DNA of 64,000 nucleotides from Penelope pileata. Taxonomy: Eukaryota; Chordata; Aves; Galliformes; Cracidae. A program made the translations under genes and the position numbers. The stretch is from the NCBI GenBank assembly GCA_013396635.1, contig WBMW01000582.1, positions 2,124,993-2,188,992 of the forward strand. The letters run 5' to 3'. This document shows, one piece after another, positions 12,674 through 25,675 of the stretch (position 1 is the stretch's first letter; each line of letters begins with the position of its first letter). A model generated the notes under the pieces. It made no database searches and had not been told where the DNA came from. It worked only from the letters and a program-made list of their open reading frames with translations.

Positions 12674-13487
12674 GATGCATGCATATTTCTAGTCTTGTAA
12701 TAATACAGTTCAGAAAAATGTTTCATTAAACAACAAAGTTTTGCAGGTTACATAAATTCCAGACAATATTCCAAAAAAATAAGGAAAAGCTGTAGTCATC
12801 ATTTTCCCACTATATAATTGAAAATATTAATGAGAAGTAAACATATGACATTAATAAAAATAAAAAAGGATGTTTTCTTATTAATGTTTGATCCCAGATT
12901 TCCAGAAGTACGATAAAAAGTAGTCTGAAAAGTCAGCCAAGAAGAGAAAGTGTTTTGTGCTGTCTTCTGCTATAGGTAATGATATTGATAATTATGCTGT
13001 GGCAAATGGCACACCTCTCAAAATTCATAAAGCTAAAAACATATCCACAAAACCTTCAGCTAATGCCTTTTTCTGGGGTAAAACTATCTTTGTCAAGAGG
13101 CTAGCCAACCTTGTGAGAAGAACTTTAAACTAGGATTGACAGTAAACAGAAAAGTAGACACACAAGAGATAAATTGATGCACTGGATTGGTAAGGTGCAG
13201 GCAGATGTAGATGAGTGAGTCTCTGAAACCAATTAAAAAGGGGCCCATCTCAAGTGTATGCATACAAATCAGGAACTGCTTACAGGTTAGCCCTGTGAGG
13301 GAAGCTCTATCTTTTCTGGGAAAATTATATAACTAGGTGTCTCCCTGATGTGTTCATATGCCAACACTTGTAGCAAGGGAAACCATCAGGAAATATTATA
13401 TGTCTGCGTGCAGTTGCAGAGCTACAATCTCATTGGGATCAGAGAGTCACAGTGGGATAAGATCATATATCTCCAGCACAAAGTCCA
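12674..13487. other. Unannotated DNA
   Basis: About 800 bases between a solo LTR and an old CR1. It contains A-rich and T-rich runs but no open frame, transposon end or RNA gene that I can support. Confidence 0.55.
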
Positions 13488-14297
13488 GCTGAAAGGTAGT
13501 CACTAGTGGCTTTCCTTGGGTTGATCCTGGGGCCAATACATCTTCATTATTAACATCTTCATTAATGATCTGTATGATGGGAGAGAGCAAACCCTCAGCA
13601 TGTTTGCAGCTGATGCAAAATAGGATAATCTGTAATACCAAATGATTTTCCTGCTGTTTTAGAGGGACCTTAGCAGGTTGGAAAATGGACCAGCATGAAC
13701 CTCTTGAAGATTAAAGGGAAAGACAAAGTTCTGCATCTGGAGAGGAATGTTTCCATGCACCAGTACAAGCTGCACTGAAAGTGTGGAAAGTAGCTTTCCA
13801 GAAAAGAAGCTGGGGTTCCTGCTGGACAAAGAAGCCCAATGATATTCTCGGTTACATTAAGAAGAGCATCATCAAAAGTGATCATTCCCCTCTGCTCGCC
13901 ATTTGTTAGGCCACATCTGTGTCAGTGTGTGTCTCCCCAATGTAAGTCAGTCATTGGCATACAGCAGCAAGTCCAGCAAAGCACTGCTAAGATGATAAGG
14001 GTTTGGAGCATGTCACACTAGAAGGCCCTGACTTGCTCTAACTTTTCTCTGTTGTACACAAGGAAAGAACAAGAGGCAATGGGAACAAACTGAAATGCAA
14101 CCAATTCTATGTATACATAACTAAGGCTTTTTTACTATGAAGGTGATCAAACTCTGGAGGAAGTTGCTAATGAAGTTGGAGAATCTACATTCCTGGAGAT
14201 ATCTGAAACCCAACTGGACATGATCTTCCTGCTGCTCTGAGAAGGAAGAGAGGACTAAATTATCTCCAGAAGTCTCTAAACCTATTCTATGATTCTG
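13488..14297 (+). mobile_element. Old, degenerate CR1 LINE
   Basis: A strongly diverged CR1 copy on the plus strand. It can be followed from the VTSG(V)P..GP reverse-transcriptase segment, through a decayed FADDTKL region (near 13605-13640), the NLLKIKGKDKVLHLE-like segment (near 13700-13740) and the SIIKSDHSPLLAICxATSV-like segment, to a 3' untranslated region ending CTATTCTATGATTCTG. Stops and small deletions occur throughout. It is clearly older than the CR1 at 20558-21620 and may belong to a different subfamily. The 5' boundary is approximate. Confidence 0.8.
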
Positions 14298-16283
14298 CAG
14301 AAAATGAATGATTAAACTTGGATCTGCCTGACTCAAAGTCCAAGGCTCCTCATCAGAGTCCTCCATGGTGGACTAGCACTTGGCTTCCCCAAGTCACTAG
14401 AGTGATAAATAAATTCAGGGCACAAAAACTAAGAAGGCATTCTGATCCCAGCAATAGGCAGCCATTACCAAGGTGTTTATATGTCCAGATTTGCTTTGCC
14501 TTAGTGCCATGTGTCCCTGCTAGCGCTAAATATGTTCACTATATCAACAGAAAATACACACTGCTGCTAATACTCCACAAAGAAAAGCTACAGACACAAG
14601 TGTATCACAGCATAGGCTTTTTTTAACTGATAACTCAAGAATTTGTGAAAAATTAATAATTCTTAAAATGATATCAGGTAGAAATGGATTAGTTTGGAAA
14701 TTGCAATTCCCCTAAAGCCATCCTGATGCTTGACTGTCAAACTCCAATACGACTCGTATAACTTACTTAGTCCTACTGTTATTTCAGAGTAATAATGCAT
14801 TTGTTGTGAAATTGTTGGAGCCTGAACTACAGATTTTTCTACCGAGGCCTGATTGATGGCAATTGCATTGGCAATCTAGTTCTTATTTCCTGCAGGGGCT
14901 ATCAGTGAGAATAGGATAGAATTTAAGAAAGGGGTAGCTATGTTGATGATTAATTGAAATATCTATTCCCACATCAATGACAAAGATTTATAGATGTGTT
15001 GTAACTGTGCTTGCTTCTGGGCAAAAGTCAATTAAACAAAAGAAACAGGAATAAGCTACTTTTTCATGGCAGGTTTTCACACTATTGTTCCCCTGCAACT
15101 TCATTTCTGAAACAGCTGGTAGAAGTTTATCAGACAATGTATATCCTAGGAAGCTAACCGTCTTCTACTACTCTCGGACTAGTGATTTGATCTCTCAGGC
15201 TACCATAATAATAATGGTAAAAAAAAGTTCCTATGAGAATAATTTTTATAAATTTAATCAGATTATTCTGACCAATTACTTCAGGGAAGTGTAGAGGTGG
15301 ACTGTATTACTGGGCAAAAACAAAGATTCATTTGTGGATGTTAAGAAACACTGATCTACATTCAATTTACCATTAACGGTTCCTCTCTTAGCACTAAATA
15401 GAGAGATGTAATATGGTTTGATTTTAGTCTGCTACCTATCCACCCTCAAGTAATCACTTTCCAATTTTTAAGTGACAGAGAACAGACTGAGTAAATTAGC
15501 TACCAACTTGTACTGTGCAATATATTTAGAACTGCTAACATTATTATTATCGGCAGAATCACAGAAACATACTTATTAGATAAAACTACTGTCTATGTGG
15601 TCAATCTAAGAAATTTCTATAGCATTTTCTGAATATACATTCACCTGCTTCAGACTTACATCAAAGTGTGATGAGGTGCGCATCACCATGTTGCCCTCCT
15701 ACAAACTAGATTATGTTGGGTTCTGCAGATATTTTCTTGCCTCTTGAGTTCCAAACACCATTCACATTAGCTGTAGGCTTTTAATATGATGAGTCAGATT
15801 GCTAACTTCCTCCCACATGTAAAATAGAATATTAGAATGGTTTCTAAATAAATATATGTAGTAGGTGAGAATACTCATCAATCAACCAGCCCATGGTTAT
15901 TTGGTCTTAAAACTTGGATCTTGGTTTATTTTATGACCCTTTGTTACGTGGCAGCTGCCTGATACAGTAACTAAAAGAACAGCTTGATGTACAAGGCCTC
16001 AGCTCTCTTCTTTACTGTATCCTATCCTTTCCATACAATAATTAAAATGACAGACTGTGTGGGCATCTGTGCAATGCATAGAAAGAATTAACTTTAAAAT
16101 TAAAGATTTTCTTCAAGTAGGAGGAGCAGGAAGATGTTTCTCTTGCTATACCATTCCTGTCTGTTCTCAACTCACAATAAATTCCACTAAAGGAGATGAC
16201 AATCTCTGCCAGGAGGAATAAAAGAATGAAGGCTTCAAAATGTTGTGAAAGAGAAGTACTAGACAATTTAAAAGACCCTTAGA
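14298..16283. other. Unannotated DNA
   Basis: About 2 kb of AT-rich sequence. The longest frame (102 codons, 14318-14626, plus) has no recognisable domain and starts inside the flank of the old CR1. I see no repeat ends. Confidence 0.55.
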
Positions 16284-16451
16284 TGCCATTTTGTCAGACT
16301 GCCCCTCTGCTGACATCTGTCACATGGCAACAAAATGGAACGGAATATTGGCGGGAAGGTTCAACCTCTACTAACATGCCACTAACATCTACCTCTGATG
16401 TCATAGAGCAACTTAATAAAATAGAAGGCATTACTTTCAGAGCATCCCTTA
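16284..16451 (-). mobile_element. Mariner right-end fragment
   Basis: This is the right-hand third of the same mariner family, beginning abruptly at a TGCCATTTTGTCAGACTG motif and ending with a terminal repeat of the form GGCATTACTTTCAGAGCATCC. It is homologous to positions 1-134 and to the right parts of the copies ending at 9617, 12126 and 55931. The left part and left terminus are missing, so it cannot be mobile even if transposase were supplied. Confidence 0.82.
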
Positions 16452-16700
16452 TCAAAATATTCAGTCTAAGAGGTATCAAGTATTGAAGTCTATGAACTAC
16501 TTAAGTATGTAGCTTTAGAAATTCCTGTTACAGTTCTAGCAAAGGAATCTAACCAACACTTTTATAATCTATTTTCTAACCTACACATCTTTGCATAAGT
16601 AACCAAACTGTGTGACCAACTTTTCATAAAGTTGACTAAGTTAGTCGTTTCTAACATCTTACTCTTTCTCAGGACTGTATGTTAACTCACTTGTCTTATA

Positions 16701-16790
16701 TTCATTTCATTTCATTTCATTTCATTTCATTTCATTTCAGTTCATTTCAGTTCAGTTCAGTTCAGTTCAGTTCAGTTCAGTTCAGTTCAG
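16701..16790. repeat. Pentanucleotide microsatellite TTCAT/TTCAG
   Basis: Eighteen uninterrupted pentamers: seven TTCAT, one TTCAG, one TTCAT, then nine TTCAG. A few imperfect units flank it. The open frame crossing it (16679-16870) is only a reading of the repeat and is not a gene. The block structure indicates that a T-to-G change in one unit was followed by expansion of the changed unit. Confidence 0.95.
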
Positions 16791-16794
16791 TTTA

Positions 16795-19700
16795 TTTCTG
16801 TCCTAATCTGATTTCTGATGTAGTTTATCAGGTACAGAGCATCTTTTTTCCTTCTCTGAATTCTCCTTAGTTCAGCAACTCAAAACCCATAACTAATCTT
16901 ACCTGCAGAGTAATTAGTCACACTGTTAACCATTTATCATCTTAAGAAGTGTGAGAATTATGAGCATACATGACATATATATTTAAGTATCAGAAAATAC
17001 AAAACAACTAATTTATAAGCAACCAATAGTTAGAGATCTTAATGAAAACTTAAGAATTTCTGAAAATCTTCTTTCTAATTTTTTAGCAGTTAGAGGTGAC
17101 AGATCTTTATAATAAACCTACTTTCTAACAAACCTGAGTTGAAAATGAACCTAAGTGTTCAAGAAAGCCATCTATAGTATATTGAGAGGACTATTAATTT
17201 AATAGCAACAACTAAATCAATAATTCTAGAATCCAATGATTCAGACAATCAAAGGCTGGTTGTTTAGGACATGATTAGTAATAGCAAATGCTTTTATCTT
17301 TTCTGTGAAATTATACCAATGAACTAGAACATAAATTCCTGTAATAAATTTAAATGTTATTGTATATTATTTATCATTCTCTGTTTGACTTCACTTGTTT
17401 TGGGAAGAAGGCGAACAAATCTACTATCTGTGTTTGATTCCAGATAGTAACACACTACTAAAAGAATATGCCACTGCTTTCTTACTATCTGTACACCGAA
17501 GATTAAAGATAAAATCACATCCTAAAAACTATAGTGAAATAATTTAAAAATATGAGAGACACTACAGGATTTTCTAATAGTCTTTGGTAAGTTCGTAGTT
17601 AAACTGCCATCCATCCTCCAAAACAAAAAGTATAGCAGATACATATCATTTACTATTGGTTATACTTTTAATGATAGTATGTCTTATCATATGCTATTAA
17701 ATCATGAAGCTGGTAATCTGTTTTGGCTTTCTGGCCTTGTTACAGTAAAAATTTAAGTCAGATTCTGATTTAAAACTTTTTAAATATACTTGTTTTCTCT
17801 CACCAGAAGCAAAATTCTGTCTCAGTTTCTCTGATCACTCTTTATTTTATGCTGTAGTTAAAAATTTCACTAAGCAGCTTTTCAAAGATCTATATGTTTT
17901 AGATCTCATTTTTTGTGCATTCACTTTTTAAAGGCTTAGGCAAGATAAAAGCACGGACATTTGCTAGCAGCTTAATGACTGCCTTTCTTTCCTTGTAGGA
18001 AAGGAAATAAAGGCCATTTTCTCTTCCAGACTGATTAAAGTTATGTTAAAATTTGTGAAAATTATTACCCAATATGTTACAGATCAGATTTGTGATTTTT
18101 ATCCTTTTGTAAAACAAAATGAGATGTAAGGACAAGATCTGAAACTATTAAATGTTCACATTTGTCTTCCTTCTCTAGCTGACAAAACTGATCCTTTTTT
18201 AAATTTAAGTGCATTAAGAAAGGGCCTTATATCTTACAAAATGTGGCAGATATATGGTATTATTTATCAATTCTAAACACAGTTCAGTTAATAAAAAATA
18301 TAGTAAAACCACCATGTTTTTCTAAAACACACATAAATCCTCAAAACATGAGTTTTCCTTTCAACTTTTGAGTATAGTTATTTTGCAGGAAATGGCTTTT
18401 TGCTATTTGAGAGTTACAAGAAATTCCTTCCTGAGGATTGTCCCTAGGAATGTTTTTCTGAGAAATTAGCAGAAAAGCAAAGTTACGATCTTTAAAAGTA
18501 GTAAGAAGAAATATTAATGTTATTGATCATTTTTTTTTAAAATGAATTTTAGATAATATATTAGTTTTATCAATTATAAGTAGTCATGATTTTCGAGTCC
18601 TATGGGTTACAATTTATACCCTTCTGTAATTTGTACTTTCTGGTTTCCAAGTTAATAAATATTTATTTTCCTAATTATTTTGGATAATGACATTATTGCT
18701 CAATGATGCAATGACTTTCAAATACTTGTTTTGATGTCAAATAAAGCTTGTTTAAAATATTAAGATTTTTTTACACAGTGCAATCTATCTTAACATTGAT
18801 TTTATATATGAAAACCTTAAAGATATCATGCAAAATCATTGAAGATTAGGAGCTAATTATAGAGCAGCTATGAGCTGTTCTTGAGTATGTTGTTATTATG
18901 ATTTATGTATGGCAATAATAGACATGTCCTTCTCTTGTTACTTTAAGAACAAATTATCTATTCCATTCCCTAGTGGAAAGTTGCCAGTATTCAAGTCCAT
19001 AAGCCTTTGTCAGGCTTGAGCAGGAGACATCTATTTAAAGACACTCCCAACTGCTTGAATTTATGGAAAATAGAATTATTTAGAATTACAGGAAGTTTTC
19101 CACTGACCTATTAACAAATGGCAATTGTGAACATTATCCTTTCTTTTCATCACTTTGTTATATAAGCTTTTTCTTATTCAAGTGTAACTACAAGTCGTCA
19201 AGGTTTTTCCTCAGTAAGTGATCCTTTTAAACCTGGTAATTTACTCTTAGTGTGAAAAAGTTTTCTGACAAACTAGAACTAAATGTACTGTTATCTAATG
19301 CTTACAAGAAATCAGATTTTGTATTCCAGCTTTTTAAACCAAGCAAGACAAATAATGCTTGGCAAATAGCGAGAAAAAATTTGAAAATACATGAGGTATT
19401 TTTCCCACCTTCTATTGAAGGTATAGAGGGGCCACTTGTTAGGCCTATGAGATGTTTCAGAATACTGTCTGATAAGTAATCTTTAAATCTGGATCACCAT
19501 ACAAAGTTTTAAAAAGTGCCTTTTTTTTTCACATGCATGACATTCTTCTTATCCTAAGCAAGTATTCATTTTGAAAAGCCTTTATCTCCTTGAAAAAGAA
19601 CATTTTCCCAACACTCCTACAAGTTCAGAACATAGTTCACTGATGATGTTGGTTCTATATAGAAAGATTTCATGTACTGACAAGGAGGACTGTCCTGAGT

Positions 19701-20557
19701 GGTAGCCAGAATCTTTCAAGCAGTCATTAAGAGTAAACCTAAGGTACCATTTCTCGCCTTTATGACTTCTTTCTCTCTCTCTCTCTCTCACTTTTTTTTT
19801 TTAACTGTCAAGATTTAAGATGGAGTGAGAAAATAAAGCTAAGAACCAGTAAATGCTAAATTTATTAAAATTATCATTCAGCAATTGGTTCTCTGTGTCT
19901 CTTACAACATTTAATAAGACAATATTTAAACAAAATAGGATCATTTATTTAATATACTTACAATTTAGTTATCAAGACACATAACTCATTCCAAAGTGTC
20001 TAAGTTTACATGTTATGTAATAAAAATAAAAATTAGAAGTACAGCAATAAAACTAGTTGGAAGTACTCACTGCATGCAACAACAGCTTTCAGTTTCTCCT
20101 ATGCTAACAGTATCTTGAAGACCGCACTCTAAGAAATGGAAATAATTGAATTCCTGTCTAAAATGAAGTAGAGCCAAAGATTTATGCTCCATGAGTCACT
20201 GATCTCTTCGATAGATTTAGGCTGCCCAGAGGGGCACATCCTATTTACCATCTAGGGAAATGTTATTTATAAGTTAATTGTTGGATTGGTAATACCATTC
20301 TTTCTCTTGCTGAGAACGTATTCACCTTAGAAGGAACAGTGACAATACTTGAATATAGCTCTACATTATAGCTGTTTTTCCTAATATAGTAAACATTGCA
20401 TTTAGTTTTTTTCCCACTTAAGATCATTTTCCTTTCTTTGATCAAATAATCTTTCCTTTGATTATAAAGCTGCAGACTGATGCTAAGCTATGAAACTGAA
20501 ACACTAGCATTTCTATATCATTTTGATGGAATTCATCAGAAATCTTTTATCACTGTT
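16795..20557. other. Unannotated AT-rich DNA
   Basis: About 3.8 kb. It contains a (TC)n run at 19771-19788 followed by a T tract, but no gene that I can support. The 75-codon frame at 19252-19479 has ordinary-looking composition but no start context, splice signal pattern or family match that I recognise. Confidence 0.55.
19771..19788. repeat. (TC)n dinucleotide repeat
   Basis: Nine TC units followed shortly by an eleven-base T tract. A short simple repeat, probably length-polymorphic. Confidence 0.85.
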
Positions 20558-21620
20558 TCATAGAATCATAGAATGGTTCAGGTTGGAAGGGACCTTAGAG
20601 ATCATCTTGTTCCAACCCACCTGCCATGGGCAAGGACACCTCCCACTAGACCAGGTTGCCCAAAGCCACATCCAGCCTGGCCTTGAATACTTCCAGGGAG
20701 GAGGCGTCAATGACTTCCCTGGGCAACCTGTTCCAGTGTCTCACCACCCTCACAGGGAAGAATTTCTTCCTTATATCTAGTCTAAATCTACCCTCTTCCA
20801 GTTTATAACCATTACCCCTTGTCCTGTCATTATCTATCCTTGTAAAAAGCCCCTCCTCAGCTTTCCTGTAGGCCCCCTTCAGGTACTGGAAGGCTGCTAT
20901 CAGGTCCCCCCGCAGCCTTCTCTTCTCCAGGCTGAAGAGTCCCAACTCTCTCAGCCTGTCCTCGTAGGGGAGGTGCTCTGGCCCTCTGATCATCCTCGTG
21001 GCCCTCCTCTGGACCCGCTCCAACAGCTCCACATCCTTCTTGTGTTGGGGGCCCCAGAACTGGACACAATACTCCAGGTGAGGTCTCACGAGAGCAGAGT
21101 AGAGGGGCAGAATCACCTCCCTCGACCTGCTGGCCACGCTTCTCTTGATGCAGCCCAGGATGCGATTGGCCTTCTGGGCTGCAAGTGCACACTGCTGGCT
21201 CATGTTGAGTTTCTCATCAACACACACCCCCAAGTCCCTCTCCTCAGGGCTACTCTCAAGCCATTCTGCGCCCAGCCTGTATGTGTACTTGGGATTGCTT
21301 CGACCCAGGTGCAGGACCTTGCACTTGGCTTTGTTGAACTTCATGAGGCTGGCATGCGCCCACCTCTCAAGCCTGTCCAGGTCCCTCTGGATGGCATCCC
21401 TTCCCTCTGGCGTGTCGACTGCACCACACAGCTTGGCATCATCTGCAAACTTGCTGAGGGTGCACTCGATCCCACTGTCCATATCACTGACAAAGATGTT
21501 AAACAGCACTGGTCCCAGTACCGATCCCTCAGGAACATCAGTCGTCACTGGTCTCCATTCAGACATTGAGCCATTGACCGCCACTCTCTTGAGTGCGGCC
21601 ATCCAGCCAGCTCCTTATCC
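20558..21620 (-). mobile_element. CR1 LINE, young 5'-truncated copy
   Basis: About 1.06 kb of CR1 on the minus strand, from the middle of the ORF2 reverse transcriptase to the 3' terminus. The plus strand begins TCATAGAATCATAGAATGG, the reverse complement of the CR1 tail. The coding part is open to its natural stop (20646-21602) and the 3' untranslated region has the standard CR1 order. The 5' break, at about 21620, lies within the segment preceding the VNGS motif. No long target duplication is visible, as is usual for CR1. The lack of stops over more than 950 bases marks it as the youngest CR1 in the window. Confidence 0.95.
20646..21602 (-). pseudogene. CR1 ORF2 reverse transcriptase, C-terminal part
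   Basis: An uninterrupted 318-codon frame. In CR1 elements ORF2 encodes an endonuclease plus reverse transcriptase that copies element RNA at the target site. Visible here: VNGS at residues 9-12; GSVLGPVLFNIF at about 26-37, preceded by PE where most CR1 copies have PQ; the catalytic FADD box at residues 52-55, equivalent to the YxDD motif; RDLDRLERWA and KCKVLHLGR segments; RRATRMIRGPEHLPYEDRL; and a natural C-terminus ending DVALGNLV. The endonuclease and the first half of the reverse transcriptase are lost by 5' truncation, so no working protein is expected and the apparent initiator Met is incidental. Minus-strand ORFs overlapping it in other frames are shadows. Confidence 0.9.
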
Positions 21621-22544
21621 AAGTTTCTCTTCTATCTTTCTTTCACATTTTTATTTTAAGAAATAAAATGGAAATGTAATGTCTGCGTCTTCAGGAGTTA
21701 AAGAATCTGATTCTCAGATGAGTAAAATTTTCTTCAAAGGAAGTAGAATACTTGGAAATTCTCCAGAAAAAGAAAATAAACCAGGCATCACTTTCAGGAA
21801 GACTCTTTGGTTCTCTATCATTTTTCATATTCATAAAATATGTGAAAAAAGTGAAGAGGTCTGCACTAATTCTTATCCTTGCAGGTGTGTACTCTTCACC
21901 AGTTTTGACTACTAACACCTACAAGATTCATTGCACATCATCAAGGTGCTCAAATTAGTGATCTGGACACCCTAGACTTCCTGAACAGTCAATGGAATGA
22001 AACATTCCTTCAAAAGTGGGTCTTCCCAATCTGCTTCCTTTTTCTATTAACTATATAATTAGATTAAGGTAACTAGGTTCCTAACTAGATTAGGTACTTC
22101 ATTTGCAAAAGGGTGGAATGAATATGAACTTTGATGTGTGCTTCAAATCAGTTTTCTAGATGAGGCAGAAGTTCACTCATGTCCCTGTGTTTGATGCTCC
22201 CTATTAACTGGTGTTTGCTCATGTTTTTATACAGCTATGTTTTCAACACTGCCAGGTTTGGAAGTTAACAGTGAAATATGAGATGCAGTGTAGCAAACAC
22301 ATTGCCTGCATAAAATGAAAGTTAGGGCAACTAAACTACTAGAAACTATTAGAAATAACCATGGGTTTTGATAATAAACAGTTTAATTAAAAGAAAGAAC
22401 AAAAAAGGTAAGGCCACATGGAAGCAAAACCAGAAAACAATTATTCTCTTTTTTCCCCTCAGCAACTGACATTCAGCCAAGTCTTGGTAAGCAGGGACTC
22501 AATAAGCATAGAAGTTGTTTGTGAAGACAAATACTTTCATGAGA
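21621..22544. other. Unannotated DNA
   Basis: About 900 bases between a CR1 and an LTR fragment. The short frames on both strands at 21679-21958 overlap one another and have no domain pattern. Nothing else is evident. Confidence 0.5.
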
Positions 22545-22792
22545 GTCCCCTCTCCCTTCTCCAACTTTTATTGCTCAACGTGATGTCATATGGTATGGAA
22601 TATCCTTTTGGTTGGTTTTGTTTATCTGTCCTGGCTAATGTCACCTCCTCACCTCTCGCCCACCCTCAGCCTACTGGCTTTGGAGAGGATTAGAGAGACA
22701 GCCTTATTGCTATTCTAGTTATAGGTACAAAGCACAACGCTGTATGGTTTCCTGTGGGGAAAGTGAATCCCATCCTAGTTAGATCCAGTACA
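22545..22792 (+). mobile_element. Avian LTR, family B copy 1, diverged
   Basis: This stretch matches by eye a common avian endogenous-retrovirus LTR. It shows GATGTCATATGGTATGGAAT, a TATCCTTTTGGTTGGTTTTG block, a TGTCCTGGCTAATGTCACC block, then CACCCTCAGCCTACTGGCT. The end is GGGGAAAGTGAATCCCATCC, with a terminal AGATCCAGTACA ending in CA. Between about 22705 and 22720 a segment present in copy 2 (the GCACTGCTCAGCAACAG part) is missing. The start is approximate and no target duplication was identified. I believe the family is ERVL-like, from memory of avian repeats. Confidence 0.6.
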
Positions 22793-24416
22793 TCAATATA
22801 AGGAGGATTGAAATGATTTTAAAACATTGCGATTTCAGAAACACAAACAATGTACAGCAGCTCTAAATCCTAGAATGGAAGGAAAAAGGGAGGAGTAGTT
22901 CAGTGATTTTAACCTGGAAAATATCAGAGAATGATATGGTGTGTAGATACGGACAGGATGTCACAGAGGCAAATCATATATTGTAAGGATGTTGTAAATA
23001 TTTTGTAAATATCAGTGATTAAATTAATGTTTTATTTGATTAAGAGCGGACAATGTAATACATTTTTTTTCCCTGAGATCGATTTGAAATTGGTTGCTGT
23101 GTTAGAACTCGTACAAAAACTAAGGTGTGATCCTGTTAGTCTACTAAACAACAGACACTTTGTTAAAGACAGTACTGTTTGGTTATATTTTAATTTCAGT
23201 AACTATGTGAAGGACATAAAGGAAGTTTTCAGGAGTATTTAAAAAGATTTCAGAACACGATTCTTCTTGAGTTTTAGTACTCATTATTATTTAATTCTCC
23301 AACACCTACCTTTTCTGGCACAGAAATTGTAATGATTATTAAACATGTATGCTTAAAAAAAAATCATTACATATTATGAGACTGTCTTGTTTTTCAATAT
23401 GCAGTTACTGTTGTCTGGTACAGCAAGAGAAAGGTCCAACAAAATAAACTAAATCAAGACACTGTGCTTGTGTTAAAGAACAGCAGAAATTGTTTTACTG
23501 CCTCCATTTCTATGCTGATGAAAGGACAAGAAAATGCATGTTCCTCAGGGTAAGTTTAGCAAATTATCAAAACATCAAATGGTCAATAATATTACAGGGT
23601 TGCTGTTTAATACTTAGGAAAAGTGAAATTGTTTCTTACTTTTACCGTTAGCCTGTTCTAAGGACAGTCTAATTCAGTATAACTAACATAACATTAAAAA
23701 ATTGTCTCCCATTAATTTTGTATTAGCTGTTTAGCTACTGAGATTCATATTCAAAGTCAAAATCTACATTTACATTTGTATGTTGGGGCATAATTTGATT
23801 TACCATTTCTCCTGTTTTCCATGAAATGTGCTAATGACATGTATAAAATTGATGAACACATATTCAAAAAGCCAAAGAACAGATCTGAAGAATTCCTTTT
23901 TGGCTGAAGTAAGCAGGGCATATCTATCTCTGTTAGAAAAATGTCATTTCCCATATGAGTTGTGCTAATGTAGTACTTGTCATCCCAAGCTTCTTTTTGC
24001 TGTGCAGTTGGTCAGCCTACTGCATCTGCAAACTTCCTCTATAATCATCAAAAGATCAGCCTATGTCATGGCATTTTCAAAGCTCTCATCATCCAATCAA
24101 GCTAAAAAAACCCAGTTTTTCTTACAACATTACAACACCCCTGCTTATGCCCCAGATGGAGATGAAACTAAAGTGTGATTTCAAAAATGGCAAAGAAAAT
24201 GTGTGACAGACAGAAATGACAAGTCTTTGTCTACAGCTGGTGATACAATGAAGTGAAATGCCTTCCCATTGTCCCTAAGCAATATGTGTAGGGTAACCTA
24301 TATTATATTACTTGAACATATTCATGGAGCTCCATTAGACCCTAAGCAGAGAAGACTCATATCATCTGCATTTGTAATAGTCTCTAAATCTGTAAGCCAA
24401 CTGCACACATTCTTAT

Positions 24417-24434
24417 AAATATATATATATATAT
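24417..24434. repeat. (TA)n dinucleotide repeat
   Basis: Short alternating TA run of about nine units, ending in TATGTATTT. A simple repeat with no further context. Confidence 0.8.
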
Positions 24435-25652
24435 GTATTTTCCTATGAATCTGACATCTGTGAATTGAGGAGGCCAAATGCAGCAGTATAAAAATGACTC
24501 AGTCATCCAGACTGCAATGGTACTACCGCAGGCAAGTGTTACCCTTTTTACCTTTTTCAGTTCAGAACATAAGATATCATAAAAAATTCCTAGGATTATG
24601 GAAGTAAACTTCCTCACTAGATGCAAGATGTGATAACGCTAAAGTTAGGAAATAAAGGATTTTGATGCCACACGTTGCAGTTCTTTGAAAATGTAGCAAT
24701 TTGTAAATTGAACGAAGTTCATATTATACAACGTTTAGTCTGTGATTCCATGCAAGTAGAGTGCATGAAGATGTTTATGTATTTGTTTGTATTTGTTAGA
24801 GATATTAAAAAAAAGAGGTATTGGATCACTTCAATTCAAATTTTAGCCCATATAGGAGAGCATGGTCTAGTGGTATTTTTATAATGACTTTGCCACTGCC
24901 TTTCTCAGGAAATTCTTAAATTTTGATTTATATACAGATGAATATCTGCACAGTTATAAAGCAATTAGTAGTTGTAAACATCTTTTGTGAAGTTATTTTT
25001 TTACTCTTTTTACTTTGTTGACCCTGAATTATAGTATCAATTTCTTTTATTATAGCAAAGCAAAATAGGAATAATTCTACAAAACTAAATTAAATGACAT
25101 TTATGAAACACACAATATGACAAACAAAAATGACTCTACTTATACTAAAAACAGGCAAAGGGCTTAAGTGAATATTGATTTTAGTCAGTATATCTTGTGG
25201 GCCTATATTTGGAGATGCAAAACGTTGTTACTTCCTGGCCCCTACTTGCTGAACAGCATGACAACAGCTAGAGAGAGTGTGTCTCTACTTCCCGTGTAGC
25301 AGTGCAATAAATTAGGGAGTTTTTGAAGGGCAGCTTGGTGCTGAGACCATAAAAATCACTTAAATGTCCAGTAAACAAAATGCATAGATTTACATGAATA
25401 AGTAACTACTGATATTACAGTAATTACAGACAAGACATGTAGAAAATATTTCTTGATGTTAATTTGCCAGATAAATCAAAAATCATTCTATTACAGGGAA
25501 GAGTTGTCTGCAGTTTCTCAGTTCTAAAAGAGACAAAAAGTTCCAGTAAGTAAATCTGAAGATTGCATCTATCTTTAAATATGGTGGCATGGAAATGCCT
25601 ACAAACTCCATTAGTTCTTCCACTGAACCAGTGCCTTTTACTTTATCCCCAG

Positions 25653-25675
25653 AATAAATAAATAAATAAATAAAT
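25653..25675. repeat. (AATA)n tetranucleotide repeat
   Basis: About five and a half AATA units in a row, followed by TCTAGA. A simple microsatellite. Confidence 0.85.

Noticed and set aside
14318..14626. 102-codon plus-strand frame considered as a small gene
   Set aside because: No domain pattern; it starts in the flank of a degenerate CR1 and its composition looks random.
16679..16870. Plus-strand frame with a repeated FHFIS/FQFSS pattern
   Set aside because: It is a translation of the TTCAT/TTCAG microsatellite and has no other coding support.
20857..21666. Overlapping frames of 111, 198 and 173 codons inside the CR1 at 20558-21620
   Set aside because: They are alternative-frame shadows of the genuine CR1 reverse-transcriptase frame at 20646-21602, caused by the GC-rich, stop-poor sequence.
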